Positions 61,381 to 64,000 of a stretch of 64,000 bases of DNA are shown here, piece after piece. The notes beneath the pieces were generated by a model. It was not told where the DNA came from, searched no databases, and worked only from the letters and a program-made list of their open reading frames with translations. Within the stretch, counting starts at the first letter, position 1; each line of letters begins with the position of its first letter. The position numbers and the translations under genes were made by a program. The stretch is from Setophaga petechia (Eukaryota > Chordata > Aves > Passeriformes > Parulidae): assembly GCA_024362935.1 (NCBI GenBank), contig JANCRA010000006.1, forward strand, positions 31,241,924 to 31,305,923, written 5' to 3'.

Positions 61381-63480
61381 CCACCCCGGCACCCACCCGC
61401 CCCCGGGAGCTGCCCCAGGGCGCCCGGAAGCCTCAGGTGTCCCCAAAGGTCAGGATGTGCCGTCTGTCCTGCCAATCTCAGCACACTCTGGCATCACAAG
61501 GAACGGCCCCTGCATCCCGGAGCCACTGCCACACCCCTGGCCTGGCCTGCCCCACGGTGTCCCCCTGCTGCAGGGGCCCAGACAAGCACAGAGAGGCGAG
61601 GCACCGAGGACATGCTCTCAGGGCAGGTTTTTGCACTCACAGCTCCAGGCATGGACATACTCGTTGCCTGCCCTGAGACTTAAATTTCCTTTTACCCAGA
61701 CCTGGCGGTGTTTGCTCTTCTTTCACTTTGAAGAGCACAGTCTACCCGCATCCTTGGGCAGCCCTGGCTTTGCTTGAGCCCAATAGCAGAATGGAGTCAG
61801 CTATGGGGATACTGGGGCCTCCTGCTTTCATCAAAGTTTGGGCCAGTTTCCATCAGCAAGACAGAAAAGCCAGAACCACACCTTCTTGTTCCGCTGTCCT
61901 CTGCAATCTGTGGATTTGTCTTGTTTTTTTTCTTGAAGGAGGAATATTCAGACTCTAGAGTTGACTGCTCTGAACCCAAAGTGCCTGACAGTTTCTCTCC
62001 CTGCCCCCAAAGGACAGGATTAAATTCATCTTTAACCCAAACTAAATACCACCATAAGAAATGCTTTCTTCCCCTTAGAAAGAAAAGAAATCAGCAAGGT
62101 ATGTCAGTAACATGTGAAATCCTTCCTTTTAGTTTTGAAGTACCGTCGTTGATTTGTTTTCCTTATGTTTTTCCAGCCCTTGAAAGCAATCATTATGAAA
62201 AGACCTCCACAGTTTTAGGTGCTGTTTGCCGTGGCAGCTCTCTGGGCTGGTGTCACTGCCAGCCCTGGTAGTGCCATGGCTGCACGAGGGTCTGGTGCCC
62301 TGGGCACGCTGGGCACGGGCTGGGGCAGCGCTGGCCCGGCAGCCCAGGACAGCCTGTGCTGACAGATGGGGTAGCTGTCCTCAGGGAAGCTGAGCCATGG
62401 AAACAGAGGCGAAGGAGCCTGTGCTCAAGGGACCAATTATCCCTGAGAGAGGCTGCTCGGGGGAGGCTTTTAGAGATGCCTTTGCCTCCCACTGCTCTCA
62501 TTTGCCAAAGGTTGAGTGTCCTCCTCCTCCCAGCCTCCCTGGCTGCTTCCCCTCCTGCTCTGCTCTGCTCAGCCCTGCTGCAGAGACCCACACGGCCCTG
62601 CCCCCTTCCCCGCAGGCTTCCCTTCCCAGGGAGGCCCGAGGAAAGGGAGGCACAGCGCCATCCCACACGAATCCTGAGGTCAGCATCGTCTGCCATCCCC
62701 CTGCCACAGCTGCTTCCTCTCTCACACGAGATGTTTTCTTTGTGTCTGGCAGCTCCATCTCTGCGGAACTACCGTGGGAGAAAGGGGTGGAATGGAGGAG
62801 CTGGAGTCCCCCTAAGGAGGGTGCCTGGTCCCGGGGCTGCAGGCACCAGATTTGGGGTGCTTTTGAGACACGTGTGCATTATTAGGGACTGGGGGCGCTT
62901 GGTTCGTGCACAGCCTTGCTTCAGCAAGAGCTTACACGGCCTCCCGTGCCACTTGCTGTGCGTGTGACTTCTGCCCGTGACCTGTGGGCATGTTTGGAGG
63001 AAATGCCAGTCTGTGCCATGCCTGGGCCATGGTGCTGGCCTGCGTTGGTGCGTTTGTAAGGGCACCTCGGGTTCCCCTCTGTGTCGGCGAGGCGCAGCCA
63101 TTGTCACGGCGGTGCGGAGATGCTGCGCCTGTGCGCTGCCCGGGAACAGCGTGTCCAGAACATTTCCGTTTGGCAGGAGGTGCACAAGGATGCAGGACTG
63201 CCAGAGCACAGCCACTTCCCGAGGGCGTCAGCCTGAATTTCAGTGAGCACACAGAGGTCTGCACTCATGGCTGGGAGCCTTTCTTGGAACACGCTGCTTG
63301 TGTGACCCCAGTGCGGGCAGTGGGACTGAGAGCCGCGCCGTGCCGTGCCATCGGGACCATTTCCCTGCCATCCAAAGGATGGAGGGTGAGAGCCAGGCTG
63401 TCCCTGAAGCTGGAAAAGGAGCCAGACAGGCCGTAAGGATGGCTCTCGGTCCGCCCCAGCTCCTTGGCACACAGCAGGGA
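61381..63480. other. Upstream region of OLFML2B
   Basis: No gene recognised. AT-richer between about 61680 and 62220, otherwise mixed; no repeat family called. Confidence 0.4.
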
Positions 63481-63870
63481 TGGGATGCTCAGGCTCGCCG
63501 GGTGCCGGCCGCCAGCGCAGGCCCTTTGGGGAGGCGGGCGGCAGCTCTCCGAGCAGCCTGCTCCGGGGGGCGATGCCCGAGTGCCCCGCGGAGCCCGAGC
63601 ACAGGCTGGGGCTGCGGGCAGCCCCCGCCGCAGGTGGGAAGCACCGCCAGGGGCTGGGGCGCGCCCGGGGCTCGTCCCGCCGCCGAGGGGGAAAAGACCG
63701 GGAGAGGGACGGAGGGAGGAGCGGAGGGTGGGAGGTCGGAGCGGGCGGGAGGGAAGGAGGAGGAGCGGGGCGGGAGCCCGGGCCGGCCCCGCCCGCCCCG
63801 CCGCTCCGCACCTGAGCGAGCAGCGGCGGCTCCGCGCCGGCCCCGGCCCCGGCCCCTCCGACGCCCGCCC
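63480..63870 (+). promoter_or_regulatory. OLFML2B: OLFML2B CpG-island promoter and 5'UTR
   Basis: CpG density rises sharply from about 63480, with a purine-rich GGAG stretch at about 63690-63770 and GC boxes just before the ATG. There is no TATA box. Confidence 0.6.
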
Positions 63871-64000
63871 ATGGCTCGGCCGCTGCCGCTGCTGCTCTGC
63901 CTGGCCGCGCTGGGCGCCGGCTGCCGGGCAGGGACCCAGCCCGCCGGCACGGCCGGGCCCTCCGCCGAGCCGCTGCAGGACGAGGCGGACAACCAGGAGA
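63871..64000 (+). CDS. OLFML2B: Olfactomedin-like 2B, first coding exon (cut by window end)
   Basis: The ATG at 63871 opens a signal peptide (MARPLPLLLCLAALGAGCRA, about residues 1-19) and then EPLQDEADNQE, matching human OLFML2B DETLQNEADNQEN in the same position after its signal peptide. Only 43 codons plus one base are inside the window; the coiled-coil and olfactomedin domains must lie beyond. The family protein is a secreted, matrix-binding glycoprotein related to photomedin-2. In human it lies on the other side of NOS1AP, on the minus strand, so its place here is a difference in order. Confidence 0.8.
   Translation, partial: MARPLPLLLCLAALGAGCRAGTQPAGTAGPSAEPLQDEADNQE

Noticed and set aside
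60219..61484. 421-codon minus-strand open frame with PELEPRDARAGAPGC-like repeats
   Set aside because: It is the translation of the 22-bp minisatellite; several frames are open on both strands for the same reason, and there is no start context or homologue.

Overview
The window is nuclear DNA from a vertebrate, almost certainly a bird and probably a songbird. The evidence is split genes with GT-AG introns (many only 70-120 bp), GC-rich CpG-island promoters, CR1 LINE 3' ends ending near the typical ATTCTATG-like tail, and a solo LTR of the type I associate with passerine genomes. There is no prokaryotic or plasmid content, no CRISPR array and no operon.

The gene order matches a segment of human 1q23.3. 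From left to right: a broken SPATA46-like sequence on the minus strand (about 17-543); the C1orf226 orthologue (+, coding 1529-2380); UHMK1/KIS kinase (+, 8 coding exons, 4640-15892); UAP1, UDP-N-acetylglucosamine pyrophosphorylase (+, 9 constitutive exons plus a conserved cassette exon, 20600-27544); DDR2, collagen-receptor tyrosine kinase (+, 16 coding exons, 33759-41585); HSD17B7, 3-keto-sterol reductase (+, 9 exons, 43991-49385); then about 13.6 kb with no recognised gene; then the first coding exon of OLFML2B (+, 63871 to beyond the window). For each of the five complete genes the joined exons give an uninterrupted frame of about the family's usual length: 249, 427, 516 (532 with the cassette), 860 and 332 residues.

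The genes do not form one pathway; they are old neighbours. UAP1 makes UDP-GlcNAc, HSD17B7 works in post-squalene cholesterol synthesis, DDR2 senses fibrillar collagen, OLFML2B is a secreted matrix protein, and UHMK1 phosphorylates splicing and cell-cycle proteins. Three promoters carry readable sites: a one-mismatch sterol regulatory element with CCAAT and GC boxes at HSD17B7; a TATA box, three CCAAT boxes, an E-box and a UPRE-like TGACGTGG at UAP1; and an ETS/YY1-like pair with an upstream ORF at UHMK1.

Repeats are few but distinctive: a 37-bp minisatellite in the presumed DDR2 intron 1, a 22-bp minisatellite in a CpG-rich block upstream of OLFML2B, a 39-bp minisatellite in UAP1 intron 2, a GGGAA pentamer array close to the HSD17B7 promoter, several CR1 fragments, and the LTR with an exact 6-bp target duplication. 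The best leads for a second look are the decayed SPATA46, the altered neighbourhood (no SH2D1B before UHMK1; OLFML2B beyond HSD17B7), an inverted pair of ZNF143/SBS-like motifs in DDR2 intron 1, and a perfect 21-bp hairpin at 53887-53934. I found no convincing entirely new gene system.
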